Assembly: GCF_014218355.1 (NCBI RefSeq)
Contig: NZ_AP023368.1
Location: 4,093,501-4,157,500 of the forward strand
Reading direction: 5' to 3'
Source: Anaerocolumna chitinilytica
GTDB lineage: Bacteria; Bacillota; Clostridia; Lachnospirales; Lachnospiraceae
Length of the DNA stretch: 64,000 bases
The notes below the pieces were generated by a model. The model was not told the origin of the DNA and did no database searches. It saw nothing but the letters and a program-made list of their open reading frames with translations. Made by a program: the position numbers and the translations under genes. Every line of letters starts with the position of its first letter. The stretch's first letter is position 1. Of the stretch, positions 44,988-54,330 are shown piece after piece.

Positions 44988-45923
44988 ATGGAAAGTAATC
45001 TGACCTTATACCGTATTTTTAATTCCGTCGCAGCCACAGGGAATATTTCCCGTTCCTCTAAGGAACTTTTTATCAGCCAGCCTGCTGTCAGTAAAGCTGT
45101 CCAAACTTTGGAAGATAATCTTAAGATGACCTTATTTATCCGTTCCTCCAGAGGGGTCCGCCTGACAGAAGAAGGTGCTCTCCTTTATGAATACACCAAA
45201 TCCGCCTTTGATACGCTCTCAGAAGGTGAATCAACCCTGCTTCGTATGAAAGAGCTTGGAATCGGACATCTGCGTATTGGTGTCAGTAATACCTTATGTA
45301 AATATATCCTGCTGCCTTATCTAAAGGATTTTATCAAAAAGTATCCACATATCAAGATTACAATTGAATGTCAATCCACCTATAAGACCTTGGAGCTTCT
45401 TGGCCAGAATAAGATAGATATTGGGCTTATTGGCAGACCCGCTAATCTAAAGGGTATGGATTTCTATGAGATTCAAAAAATTGAAGATATCTTTGTCAGC
45501 ACCCAAGCTTATCTTGATAATCTCAATCAGCAGCTATCAAAAAGCCACCGCCGTAAGCCGGCTATCTCACCTGAAGATACCTTGGATATCATAAGTAATT
45601 CCAATGTCCTTTTATTGGACGAGAAGAACATTACCCGATTATACGTAGAGGATTATTTTACAAGAAATAATATTAAGACAAACCAGTTATTAGAAGTAAG
45701 CAGCATGGATTTACTCATAGAATTTGCAAAGATCGGATTGGGTATATCCTGTGTCATCAAAGAATTTGTACAAGATGAACTAACATCAAAGGAACTTATC
45801 GAGCTTCCCCTAAACCCTCCTCTTGAGAAAAGAGCAGTCGGTTTTTCTTACTGCAAAGATGCTTTTCTGTCACAGGCAGTCAAGCACTTTATTGATTTTT
45901 ACAAGGAACGCAGCCTTCGCTAG
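44988..45923 (+). CDS. LysR-type transcriptional regulator
   Basis: A 311-residue LysR-family regulator. The N-terminal winged HTH covers about residues 1-65 (LYRIFNSVAATGNISRSSKE, SQPAVSKAVQTLEDNL, RGVRLTEEGALLYEY) and a periplasmic-binding-like effector domain follows (HLRIGVSNTLCKYILLPYL, then KIDIGLIGRPANL). The ATG has AAGGAG 7 nt upstream. It is transcribed away from leuB with a 114-nt gap, the common layout for a LysR protein controlling its divergent neighbour, so regulation of leuBCD is inferred; the effector is unknown. Confidence 0.92.
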   Translation: MESNLTLYRIFNSVAATGNISRSSKELFISQPAVSKAVQTLEDNLKMTLFIRSSRGVRLTEEGALLYEYTKSAFDTLSEGESTLLRMKELGIGHLRIGVSNTLCKYILLPYLKDFIKKYPHIKITIECQSTYKTLELLGQNKIDIGLIGRPANLKGMDFYEIQKIEDIFVSTQAYLDNLNQQLSKSHRRKPAISPEDTLDIISNSNVLLLDEKNITRLYVEDYFTRNNIKTNQLLEVSSMDLLIEFAKIGLGISCVIKEFVQDELTSKELIELPLNPPLEKRAVGFSYCKDAFLSQAVKHFIDFYKERSLR

Positions 45924-45963
45924 ATGCATATATTAAAAAATAAAACCACGAAAAGAGTCTCTT

Positions 45964-46473
45964 ATGACGCAATATAATTCCTATTCAGGGATAATTTTAT
46001 CAATTGAAGATATCCTGATAGATTCAAGAGATACTTTAGGCTGTAATAAATTATTTACCATACAGGATAGCGACAATAACATAATCACTTTTCATGTAAC
46101 ACCTTCAACCTACTTTATAGATAACATAACAGCAAAAGAGGGAGATCTTGTTACCGGTTTCTATGACAATAATGCACCCGTTCCTCTCATATATCCTCCA
46201 AGATTTCGTGCGCTGATAATGGCTGTCGGGTTGAACGATGTAAATGTAAAAGTTGATTTTTTCAATCGTAATCTGGTAAGCAGTGACGGATTGCTTCGTT
46301 TGAATATTTCTCCAAATACTCAAATCACACTAGAAAATGGGCAAAGCTTTTACCAAAATCCCTCGAACCGTAATCTTATTGTACTCTATGGACCAACAAC
46401 TAGGAGTATTCCTGCTATTACAACACCTTATAAGATTATTGTTCTATGCGGCAGAGAAAGAGAAAAACATTAA
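45964..46473 (+). CDS. Unrecognised beta-rich protein
   Basis: I do not recognise this 169-residue protein. It is cytosolic, without signal peptide, and beta-rich. There seem to be two similar halves: the first includes GIILSIEDILIDSRDTLGC and NNIITFHVTPSTYFID, the second VNVKVDFFNRNLVSSDGLLR and NISPNTQITLENGQ, a pattern seen in tandem OB-like folds. The end has a conserved-looking NRNLIVLYGPTTRSIPAITT and TPYKIIVLCG. It follows the LysR gene by 40 nt with a weak GAAAAGAG ribosome site, so it may be cotranscribed. A terminator follows directly. Confidence 0.65.
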   Translation: MTQYNSYSGIILSIEDILIDSRDTLGCNKLFTIQDSDNNIITFHVTPSTYFIDNITAKEGDLVTGFYDNNAPVPLIYPPRFRALIMAVGLNDVNVKVDFFNRNLVSSDGLLRLNISPNTQITLENGQSFYQNPSNRNLIVLYGPTTRSIPAITTPYKIIVLCGREREKH

Positions 46474-46482
46474 TTTAAATAA

Positions 46483-46525
46483 AAGCAGTTTGTCTGATAT
46501 GATTGGGTTATCAGCCAAACTGCTT
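46483..46525 (+). terminator. Terminator after the 169-residue protein gene
   Basis: AAGCAGTTTG pairs with CAAACTGCTT and is extended by CTGATA/TATCAG. AT-rich sequence on both sides lets it serve the plus-strand gene and the converging mutY. Confidence 0.8.
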
Positions 46526-46588
46526 AAATTATTATAATTACTCACCTGCAGCCTTTCCTGCAACCGAAAACCGTATATTTTCAACCTT

Positions 46589-47674
46589 TTATATTAAAAA
46601 CTTCTTGTAGTAATCAAATGCTGACGGCAGTGAGTAGATCTCTTCAATCTCTTTTGCGGATGCCCAAACTGGCGGGTTTTTGTTCATCCCTTTCTCTGCC
46701 CCATATATCTTAGTGTCTTCGGCTACCCTTTCCTGTAAGCGTACAAGGTATCCTGTCATATGCCACTCCACATGGGAAAATATATGTTTTGCATCTCCTA
46801 AGGGAATAATCTGTTCCATAGAATATCCCATCTTATCAAGATATTCTTCTGCTGCAGAAGAAGACAGTTTCATCTCTATTCCAGGGAATTCCATCAACCC
46901 GGCAAGAAGACCTTTTTTCTCTCTTTTGTAAAGCACATATTCTCCTCCGGCTTCTATTACAAAAATTGTCCTCTCCTTTATCTGCCTCTGTTTCTTTTCC
47001 TTTTTAACAGGAATTTTATCCTCTGTACGGTTCTTATATGCCTGGCATAAATGTACTAAAGGACACTTATCGCATAAAGGCCTGCCCACGGGTATACACA
47101 CGGTTGCCCCTAATTCCATCACTGCCTGATTAAAATCTCCCGGTCTGCTCTTAGGCATTACTGCCCTAATATCCTCTTCCAGCTGCTTCTTGACTTTTGC
47201 TTCGGTTATATCATCAAAACATCCCGAAACTCTCATCATTACTCTTAAAACATTACCGTCAACAGCGGGTTCAGCAATATGAAAGGCAATTGATGCAATT
47301 GCTCCGGCAGTATAGCTTCCAATCCCCGGAAGTTTCAGCAGTTCCGTATAATCGCTCGGAAGTTCCCCACCATAATCTCTCACCAGTATCACAGCCGCTT
47401 TTTGAAGATTTCTTGCCCTGTTATAATATCCCAGCCCTTCCCACAGCTTTAAAAGCTTATCTTCATCTACCACTGCCAGAGAATGAATATCCGGAAGTGC
47501 ATGGATAAATCTTTCAAAGTATGACTTTACTGCCTCTACCCTTGTCTGCTGGAGCATTATTTCAGATATCCACACATAATAAGGCTTCGGATTTTCACGC
47601 CAGGGGAGTATTCTGGCATTCTGATCATACCAGTCTAACAAAAATTCTATTGTTGAGGAATAGTCATACATCAT
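46589..47674 (-). CDS. mutY: A/G-specific adenine glycosylase MutY
   Basis: MutY removes adenine mispaired with 8-oxoguanine. The 361-residue protein has the catalytic Glu region WISEIMLQQTRVEAVKSYF, the helix-hairpin-helix LLKLPGIGSYTAGAIASIAF with the catalytic Asp in AEPAVDGNVLRVMMR, and a [4Fe-4S] cluster with C-x6-C-x2-C-x5-C spacing in CIPVGRPLCDKCPLVHLC. The NUDIX-like C-terminal domain that recognises 8-oxoguanine starts near residue 230 (ERTIFVIEAGGEYVLYKRE). It is monocistronic, and GAAAGG lies about 10 nt before the first ATG. Confidence 0.96.
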   Translation of the reverse strand: MMYDYSSTIEFLLDWYDQNARILPWRENPKPYYVWISEIMLQQTRVEAVKSYFERFIHALPDIHSLAVVDEDKLLKLWEGLGYYNRARNLQKAAVILVRDYGGELPSDYTELLKLPGIGSYTAGAIASIAFHIAEPAVDGNVLRVMMRVSGCFDDITEAKVKKQLEEDIRAVMPKSRPGDFNQAVMELGATVCIPVGRPLCDKCPLVHLCQAYKNRTEDKIPVKKEKKQRQIKERTIFVIEAGGEYVLYKREKKGLLAGLMEFPGIEMKLSSSAAEEYLDKMGYSMEQIIPLGDAKHIFSHVEWHMTGYLVRLQERVAEDTKIYGAEKGMNKNPPVWASAKEIEEIYSLPSAFDYYKKFLI

Positions 47675-47726
47675 ATCACAATTGCCTTTCTAATTTGTTT
47701 ACCATAAAGCTCTTACCTTCGTTTAA

Positions 47727-47765
47727 AAAACGCACCGGAACCTGTTCCAAGTTCCGGTACGTTTT
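47727..47765 (-). terminator. Terminator of ilvC
   Basis: AAAACGTACCGGAAC pairs with GTTCCGGTGCGTTTT, and the minus strand continues TTTTTTAAACG. It starts about 20 nt past the ilvC stop. Confidence 0.9.
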
Positions 47766-47787
47766 AATATAAAATAATTTATACTGT

Positions 47788-48825
<1,038 letters not shown>

Positions 48826-48880
48826 TTATTATTGAAAAAGTGTGGCTGCACATATGTGAAGTTACACTTCGGAATAATCG

Positions 48881-49387
48881 TTAGTCATCCAGATAATCCG
48901 CAATATCGCCTGAGCCTCTTGCAAGTCCTGTGATACCCGTTCTGACCAGTTCTTTTATTGTGAATCCCTCCAGCAATTTAATAAAGGCATCTATCTTAGC
49001 CTGATTTCCTGTAAGTTCAATCATTAGTGATTCTTTGGCCACATCCACAATCTTAGCCCGGAATATATCTGCCACTGCAATAACTGCCTGTCTTTCTTCA
49101 ATGGCGGCCAATACCTTAACTAATATCAATTCTCTGCAAACAGATTCCTCCGGTAATAGCTCTCTGACCTCTCTTACATCTTCTAGCTTTAAAAGTTGTT
49201 TTCCAATCTGTTCCAGTATCTGATCATCACCATTTACCACAACTGTCATCCTGGAATACAAAGGATCTTGCGTAACGCCAACGGTAAGACTGTCTATGTT
49301 ATAACCTCTTCGGCTGAATAATCCTGAAACCCGGCTTAATACGCCGGCGGTATTATCCACCAATATTGACAAAACCATCTTCTTCAT
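48881..49387 (-). CDS. ilvN: Acetolactate synthase small (regulatory) subunit
   Basis: This gene encodes the regulatory subunit of acetolactate synthase, which binds valine through its ACT domain and activates the catalytic subunit. The 168-residue protein begins KKMVLSILVDNTAGVLSRVS and continues GLFSRRGYNIDSLTVGVTQD, both diagnostic, with the C-terminal half typical of full-length IlvN/IlvH. ATG 49387 has GGAGG 5 nt upstream. The catalytic ilvB usually lies directly before it, but here a strong promoter and then an unrelated glycosyltransferase do. Confidence 0.95.
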   Translation of the reverse strand: MKKMVLSILVDNTAGVLSRVSGLFSRRGYNIDSLTVGVTQDPLYSRMTVVVNGDDQILEQIGKQLLKLEDVREVRELLPEESVCRELILVKVLAAIEERQAVIAVADIFRAKIVDVAKESLMIELTGNQAKIDAFIKLLEGFTIKELVRTGITGLARGSGDIADYLDD

Positions 49388-49484
49388 ACTAACCTCCATT
49401 CGCACCTTAGTGCATTCCAATCAAAAGTGGAGCGGAAATTGTCTTTTCATTTCCACATTGGCTTCCTGAATATAAATTGTTTAC

Positions 49485-49513
49485 ATTGTAACAATATGAA
49501 TATAAAATGTCAA
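49485..49513 (-). promoter_or_regulatory. Strong sigma-A promoter and structured leader of ilvN-ilvC
   Basis: The minus strand reads TTGACA, 17 nt, TACAAT. The leader of about 90 nt (49388-49478) can form one nested stem from CCAAT/ATTGG, GTGG/CCAC and GGAAAT/ATTTCC. No T-box specifier region or leader peptide was recognised. Confidence 0.75.
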
Positions 49514-49537
49514 TAAAGAAAACTAGATTTGATTTTT

Positions 49538-50494
49538 CTATATAATCAGAAGCAAAGCAAGGTTCCTAAGTAGGCCTGATTTCAGGAAACCATATTGTAT
49601 ACACTGAAATTTCCTGAAAAACCAGCTCTGATTCATTATGTTTGCCATTGCATAAACTTGCATTTTTTTATCATTTGGGAGGCAATCCTTAAAGATTTCA
49701 TAAAATTCTTTTGCTTGCTCTGCATTGGAGAAAAGAACTTTTTTTTGCTCTCTTAAGGCTGCTATCCTTCTCTTAACGTAACCATAGTAGTCTTGATTTC
49801 CCACCACATTACCGCTATGCTGCCGGTAATAAAGTGTTGGAGTTGGAATATATACCATATGACCAAAGGCAGCTCCCAGTAAACCGATCCACCAATCATG
49901 GTATCTGGCCTTCTCAGGAATAATAGATAACTTACCTGCAAGAGCGGTATTAAACATTACTGTACACCCTATAAGCTTATTCTCCATCATCATATGAGGC
50001 AGGTCAAGTTTTCCGGTATTTAAATGATTGCTTTTATGAAAAGAGGAGTTTATTACTGTTAGCTTTTCATCGGTTATCGCGGCATCTGTAAATACAACCA
50101 AGGGAAGTTTTTTTGAGTACTTTTTTTCACACCGTTTCATTACTTTCAGTGTTTTCTCGATTTTATCAGGCATCCAATAATCATCCTGGTCACAGAACAT
50201 GAAATAGTTATCTCTATCATCTTTTAAGACCTCAACCTGCTCTTTAAAAACAGATTTAACCCCGTCTAAAAAATTACGGGTAACCCCTTTATTCTTTTCA
50301 TTGCGAATATAGTGAATTCTATCCTTCTCACATACGCTCTGCTCTCTTATGATGCTCTCCGTGTCATCAACAGAACCATCGTCAAATATCCACAGTACCC
50401 AGTCAGAAAAGGTATTATCTTTTATGGACTCAATTTGCTCTTTCAGATATGCTGCTCCATTATAGGCAGCCATAATGATATGCACCCTGTCCAT
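49538..50494 (-). CDS. Family 2 glycosyltransferase (downstream of pair)
   Basis: A 318-residue GT-A fold glycosyltransferase of family 2. The nucleotide-sugar domain starts HIIMAAYNGAAYLKEQIESI with WVLWIFDDGSVDDTESII, and the metal-binding DxD lies in FMFCDQDDYWMPDKI. YHDWWIGLLGAAFG is the acceptor-side motif common to rhamnosyltransferase-like members. The start codon overlaps the stop of the preceding glycosyltransferase (TGATG), so translation is coupled. Likely role is cell-surface polysaccharide synthesis; sugar and acceptor are unknown. Confidence 0.9.
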   Translation of the reverse strand: MDRVHIIMAAYNGAAYLKEQIESIKDNTFSDWVLWIFDDGSVDDTESIIREQSVCEKDRIHYIRNEKNKGVTRNFLDGVKSVFKEQVEVLKDDRDNYFMFCDQDDYWMPDKIEKTLKVMKRCEKKYSKKLPLVVFTDAAITDEKLTVINSSFHKSNHLNTGKLDLPHMMMENKLIGCTVMFNTALAGKLSIIPEKARYHDWWIGLLGAAFGHMVYIPTPTLYYRQHSGNVVGNQDYYGYVKRRIAALREQKKVLFSNAEQAKEFYEIFKDCLPNDKKMQVYAMANIMNQSWFFRKFQCIQYGFLKSGLLRNLALLLII

Positions 50495-51501
50495 CAATTT
50501 TGCCCTGCCTCTCTTGAGGCTCCCTTTCCTTCTCTGAAATACCAAGGATTCAAACTCCATTTTCTGATAAGAGCAAGGGGTAATTTTTTATAGTTCTTGC
50601 CTGCCAAAAATCCCAGATATTTAAAACCACTTTCCATTATAAGGTCCGGAATTAGCAATATTCTACCCTTTTTCAGCAGATAGGAGGTTGTTTGAAGCAC
50701 CATCTTCTTTCCTTCATTCTCTGATTTGATACCGGAAAATATCGCCGGGAATTCTGCATGTGAAACTGCCAGGTCAAAGTTTCTCTTGAACTGTTCCTTA
50801 TAGCTGTAATTATGGGAATGATAGACCTTAGCTTCAGAAACATAAGCGATAGAATAACCTGCTTTTATAATAGCAGCTGCCATAATCATATCTTCATTAA
50901 AGATTGTCCTGGTAACAAACCCCCCCATTTCCTCATAAACATCTTTTCTGTAAACGGCACATACATTGGAGCAAAAATAAGTCTTTATACCAAGCTTTGG
51001 CAAGTCATCTAGTGTCTTAACACAATCTGTCTCGGGATAGTTGAATTTCCTGGTATAGCTTTCAATGATGCCAGCTCCTTCCCTTGGAAGCTGTCTGGCA
51101 TAAGCCGCACCTACCCTATCCTCTGCAAAGGCTTCCTTGAGCTTTGATAATAATGAGGTATCTGCAGGTACGGCATCCTGCGTCATAAACATGATAAGAT
51201 CTGCCGTTGACAGAGAAGCCCCGTAAGCCCTTGTTCCGCCATGGTCGAAATCTTTTTTATTTATCTCAACACATTCAATGCGAAAATCACTATCTTCCAG
51301 CTCCATGGCATAAGCAATATACTCTTCCCCTATCAGATTTTTACTCTCCCCCTGTCTTTCTTCCTCCACTGTTTGAAGAAGTATGACTCTGTCAGGCTTG
51401 TCCTTCTGTTTTTTCAACCTTTCAACCAAATGCTTAAATTTAATATCCGGCTTGTATACCGGGATTATAACGTCTATCTTAATATCAGCCGCTTCCATCA
51501 C
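50494..51501 (-). CDS. Family 2 glycosyltransferase, rhamnosyltransferase-like
   Basis: A 335-residue family 2 glycosyltransferase. The N-terminus is IDVIIPVYKPDIKFKHLVER, and HGGTRAYGASLSTADLIMFM is followed by TQDAVPAD, which gives the metal-binding acidic pair. The later FNEDMIMAAAIIKAGYSIAY and VYHSHNYSYKEQFKRNFD are typical of the rhamnosyltransferase RfbN-like group. The start is GTG or the ATG next to it, after AAGAGGTC. Together with the following gene it forms a two-gene unit, isolated from other polysaccharide genes in the window. Confidence 0.9.
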   Translation of the reverse strand: MMEAADIKIDVIIPVYKPDIKFKHLVERLKKQKDKPDRVILLQTVEEERQGESKNLIGEEYIAYAMELEDSDFRIECVEINKKDFDHGGTRAYGASLSTADLIMFMTQDAVPADTSLLSKLKEAFAEDRVGAAYARQLPREGAGIIESYTRKFNYPETDCVKTLDDLPKLGIKTYFCSNVCAVYRKDVYEEMGGFVTRTIFNEDMIMAAAIIKAGYSIAYVSEAKVYHSHNYSYKEQFKRNFDLAVSHAEFPAIFSGIKSENEGKKMVLQTTSYLLKKGRILLIPDLIMESGFKYLGFLAGKNYKKLPLALIRKWSLNPWYFREGKGASREAGQN

Positions 51502-51638
51502 AGATATGACCTCTTTTCTCCTTAATCTAAATCTTATAGAACTTAGTTTAAACTATATCATACCCGTGTGTACTTCTATTTGTCAAGGAATTCAATATCA
51601 ACAATGAAATAATAAATTGTATAAAAAGTTAAAATAAA

Positions 51639-51673
51639 AACCGTACAGGATAGGATGCCTACCCCATACGGTT
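51639..51673 (-). terminator. Terminator of the HtrA gene
   Basis: AACCGTATGGGGTAGG pairs imperfectly with CCTATCCTGTACGGTT, followed by TTTATTTT on the minus strand. It starts about 58 nt past the protease stop. Confidence 0.8.
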
Positions 51674-51731
51674 CTTAAAGATTTCACTTACTCTCTATTA
51701 TTATCTATTATTCGTTATCTTAGCTAACTGT

Positions 51732-53078
51732 TTATTTACTGGGTTTTTCACCAAAAGTAATATCCAAGGTTTTTTCTTCATACTTACCGTTTTGCAGCGT
51801 CTGAACTTTGATGGTACCTGTGGAACCAGCTTTGGTATAACTTAAAGCCTGCTGTAAATCTGTCATAGAAGTGACGGTAACATTATTAAGGCCTGTGATG
51901 ATATCGCCTGCTTTAATACCTGCTTTTTCAGCTGCGGAACCTTCAGCTACTGTTCCTACATATACACCAACGGGCATATTAAAACTTGCTGCGTAATCCT
52001 CTGTTACATCCTTACCTTGAATTCCTAGATAGGCAGATTTGCTGTTATTAGTAGAGGATGTATTCATTAGTTCATTAATAACCGGAATTGCGGCAGAGAT
52101 AGGAATTGCATAACCAATACTTTCTACACTGTCATCCACATATTTAACGGAGTTTATACCAATAACCTCACCTTTAGAATTAAGTAATGCACCACCACTG
52201 TTACCAGGGTTAATTGCTGCGTCGGTCTGGATAAGTTTTAATGTGACGTTATTTACTGTTACTTCTCGGTTTAAAGCACTGATATATCCCACTGTTACAG
52301 ACTGCCCATATCCTAAAGCATTACCGATAGCAATGGCCATTTCGCCAAGTTTTAAAGAACCGGAATCCCCTAAGGTTGCTACTTTGATGTTATCTATTGT
52401 CTTGCTGTCAAGTTCACTTTCTTTTACGGATACTACTGCAAGGTCAGAGCCGGGAGCTGTACCGACAATGGTTGCTTCTGCTTTTGTATTATCATTAAAT
52501 ACAATCTGGACTGAACCGGCATTTTCAACTACATGGTTATTGGTAGCAATTAATATTTCACCCTTTTTCTGTCCGATAATAATACCGGAGCCGCTTCCTT
52601 CTTCCTGTTGATTGTACTGTCTTCCAAAGAAATCTGTTGTTTGCTGATTAATTGTTGAATTAATCGCTACAATTGAAGGCATAACATTGGAAACTACTGT
52701 GGAGACATCACTGGAAGCATTGTCTTTTGTACTTGTTTCCACTGCGGTTACATCACCGTTTGTATTGGTGGATACACTTCCGATTTTAACACTTGATGCA
52801 TTATTGTTTGTCACTGCGTAATACCCCTGGAAAGCTGCTCCGGCAACAAGTCCAAATACAAGGGCGGAAGCTATTAGCTTCGCAAAAGATTTTGCTCTTC
52901 CTTTTCCCTTCTTTCTCTTATTATCCTTCACAGGATTTTCTTCAAAGTAGGGACCTTCTTTTGCTGAACGCATATTTTCTGCTGCAGGTACTTCTTCTGC
53001 TGGGATATCTTCTTTAAAGACTCCCTCTCCTTCAATAATGCTTTCGTTATTTTCATTAAAACCATTGAATTCGTTCAT
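51732..53078 (-). CDS. HtrA/DegP-like membrane-anchored serine protease
   Basis: A 448-residue envelope quality-control protease. A cytosolic acidic N-terminus of about 65 residues precedes one membrane helix (AKLIASALVFGLVAGAAFQG). The trypsin-like domain has catalytic His in ATNNHVVENAG, Asp in GSDLAVVSV and Ser in PGNSGGALLNS. One PDZ domain follows (SAAEKAGIKAGDIITGLNN). This matches Gram-positive HtrA/HtrB/YyxA-type proteins, outside the membrane. AAAGGAGAAATTAAGT precedes the ATG. The upstream gap holds an inverted repeat that could form an operator. Confidence 0.95.
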   Translation of the reverse strand: MNEFNGFNENNESIIEGEGVFKEDIPAEEVPAAENMRSAKEGPYFEENPVKDNKRKKGKGRAKSFAKLIASALVFGLVAGAAFQGYYAVTNNNASSVKIGSVSTNTNGDVTAVETSTKDNASSDVSTVVSNVMPSIVAINSTINQQTTDFFGRQYNQQEEGSGSGIIIGQKKGEILIATNNHVVENAGSVQIVFNDNTKAEATIVGTAPGSDLAVVSVKESELDSKTIDNIKVATLGDSGSLKLGEMAIAIGNALGYGQSVTVGYISALNREVTVNNVTLKLIQTDAAINPGNSGGALLNSKGEVIGINSVKYVDDSVESIGYAIPISAAIPVINELMNTSSTNNSKSAYLGIQGKDVTEDYAASFNMPVGVYVGTVAEGSAAEKAGIKAGDIITGLNNVTVTSMTDLQQALSYTKAGSTGTIKVQTLQNGKYEEKTLDITFGEKPSK

Positions 53079-53095
53079 ACTTAATTTCTCCTTTC

Positions 53096-53147
53096 AAACT
53101 TTAGCTATCTATATTATTTGTTTCTTTCTTGTTTATGACTAAAGTTT
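53096..53147 (-). promoter_or_regulatory. Inverted repeat upstream of the HtrA gene
   Basis: AAACTTTAG and CTAAAGTTT form a perfect 9-bp inverted repeat separated by 34 nt of AT-rich DNA, starting 18 nt before the htrA start codon. It could be a two-site operator around the promoter or a leader hairpin. Confidence 0.4.
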
Positions 53148-53202
53148 AACATCAAATTATGTCCTCTTTGTGTAGAGAAATTGAAAAAAATATGAAATTC
53201 GG

Positions 53203-54330
53203 CTAGTAATTTCCCAAAATCTTTAAAGTTATTGCTTCCTCTTTGATCCCAAACAGAGCATTCCTTACCCCTGCATCCTCTAAATTCCCCTCAAAATCCA
53301 CAAAAAAGCGGTATTCGAAAGTCTTCCCTTCTAAAGGTCTGGATTCGATTTTGGTCATGTTAAGATTATTATATATAAAATGTGATAACATATTATAAAG
53401 ACTTCCGCTTTCATGGGGCAGTTCAAAGCAGATACTTATTTTTTTTGCATCCTGTTTATACTGCTTGTTCCTGCCGATAATAATGAAACGTGTAGAGTTA
53501 TTACATTCATGATTGACATTTTCCCTTAATATCTTTAGTCCATAAAGCTTGGCTGTTTGAACTCCTGCGATAGCAGCCTGTGTAATATCCCCTTCTGAAA
53601 CAATTCTTTTTGCTCCGTCCGCAGTACTTTCACAAACGATAGCTTCTATCTGAGGATTTGCTTCCAGGAACTTCTGGCATTGTAAGATTCCCTGGTTATG
53701 AGAATATACCTTTTTAATATCCTTAAGTTCTGATTGTGGAAGCCCCAATAATGCATGATTTACTTTAAGTATATGTTCTCCCATGATAGAATTTTCATAC
53801 TCGACTAAAAGATCATAAATATCTGTAATTCCGCCTGTAGAGGTATTTTCTATTGGAAGTACTCCGTAATCCGCACTTTTATCCTTTACTTTTTCCATGA
53901 CTTCTTTAAAGGTGGAAACATTGAAAGCCTTCACCTCTTCACCAAAATATTGTTTAAAAGCTTGTTCCGTATAAGACCCTTTCGCACCAAACCACACCAC
54001 CTTGGTAGATGTATCCACCGGTAAGGCTGTTACTTTCTCAAAGGGAATACCCGTATCTTTTTCCTTAATCAGACTATACTGCATCTTCCGGCTCATTGAC
54101 ATAATCTGCTGAAACAATTCACTAATACCGTGACGGTTAAATTCATTCCCAGCCAATGCCTTTAGGGCGGTGAGTTTTTCTACTTCACGTTCTTTGTCAA
54201 AGACCTTTTTACCGGTTTGAATCTTGAATTCTGCCACATCCTGCGCAAGCTTCATGCGATACTCAAAGAGCCTGACAATTTCTTTATCTACTTTATCAAT
54301 CTCATTTCTGCTATCCTGTAAATCAATCAT
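53203..54330 (-). CDS. pheA: Bifunctional chorismate mutase/prephenate dehydratase
   Basis: This P-protein converts chorismate to prephenate and then phenylpyruvate in phenylalanine synthesis. The 375-residue protein has an AroQ chorismate mutase domain (residues 1-90: LQDSRNEIDKVDKEIVRLF, KKVFDKEREVEKL), a dehydratase domain (about 105-290: FGAKGSYTEQAFKQYFG, GVLPIENTSTGGITDIYDLL, NHECNNSTRFIII) and a C-terminal ACT domain starting SICFELPHESGSLYNMLS with ESRPLEGKTFEYRFFVD for phenylalanine feedback. Its start overlaps the folC stop by 4 nt. Confidence 0.97.
   Translation of the reverse strand: MIDLQDSRNEIDKVDKEIVRLFEYRMKLAQDVAEFKIQTGKKVFDKEREVEKLTALKALAGNEFNRHGISELFQQIMSMSRKMQYSLIKEKDTGIPFEKVTALPVDTSTKVVWFGAKGSYTEQAFKQYFGEEVKAFNVSTFKEVMEKVKDKSADYGVLPIENTSTGGITDIYDLLVEYENSIMGEHILKVNHALLGLPQSELKDIKKVYSHNQGILQCQKFLEANPQIEAIVCESTADGAKRIVSEGDITQAAIAGVQTAKLYGLKILRENVNHECNNSTRFIIIGRNKQYKQDAKKISICFELPHESGSLYNMLSHFIYNNLNMTKIESRPLEGKTFEYRFFVDFEGNLEDAGVRNALFGIKEEAITLKILGNY

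Noticed and set aside
49388..49478. T-box or leucine/valine leader peptide in front of ilvN
   Set aside because: No T-box consensus, specifier stem or run of branched-chain codons is present; only a simple foldable leader is seen.
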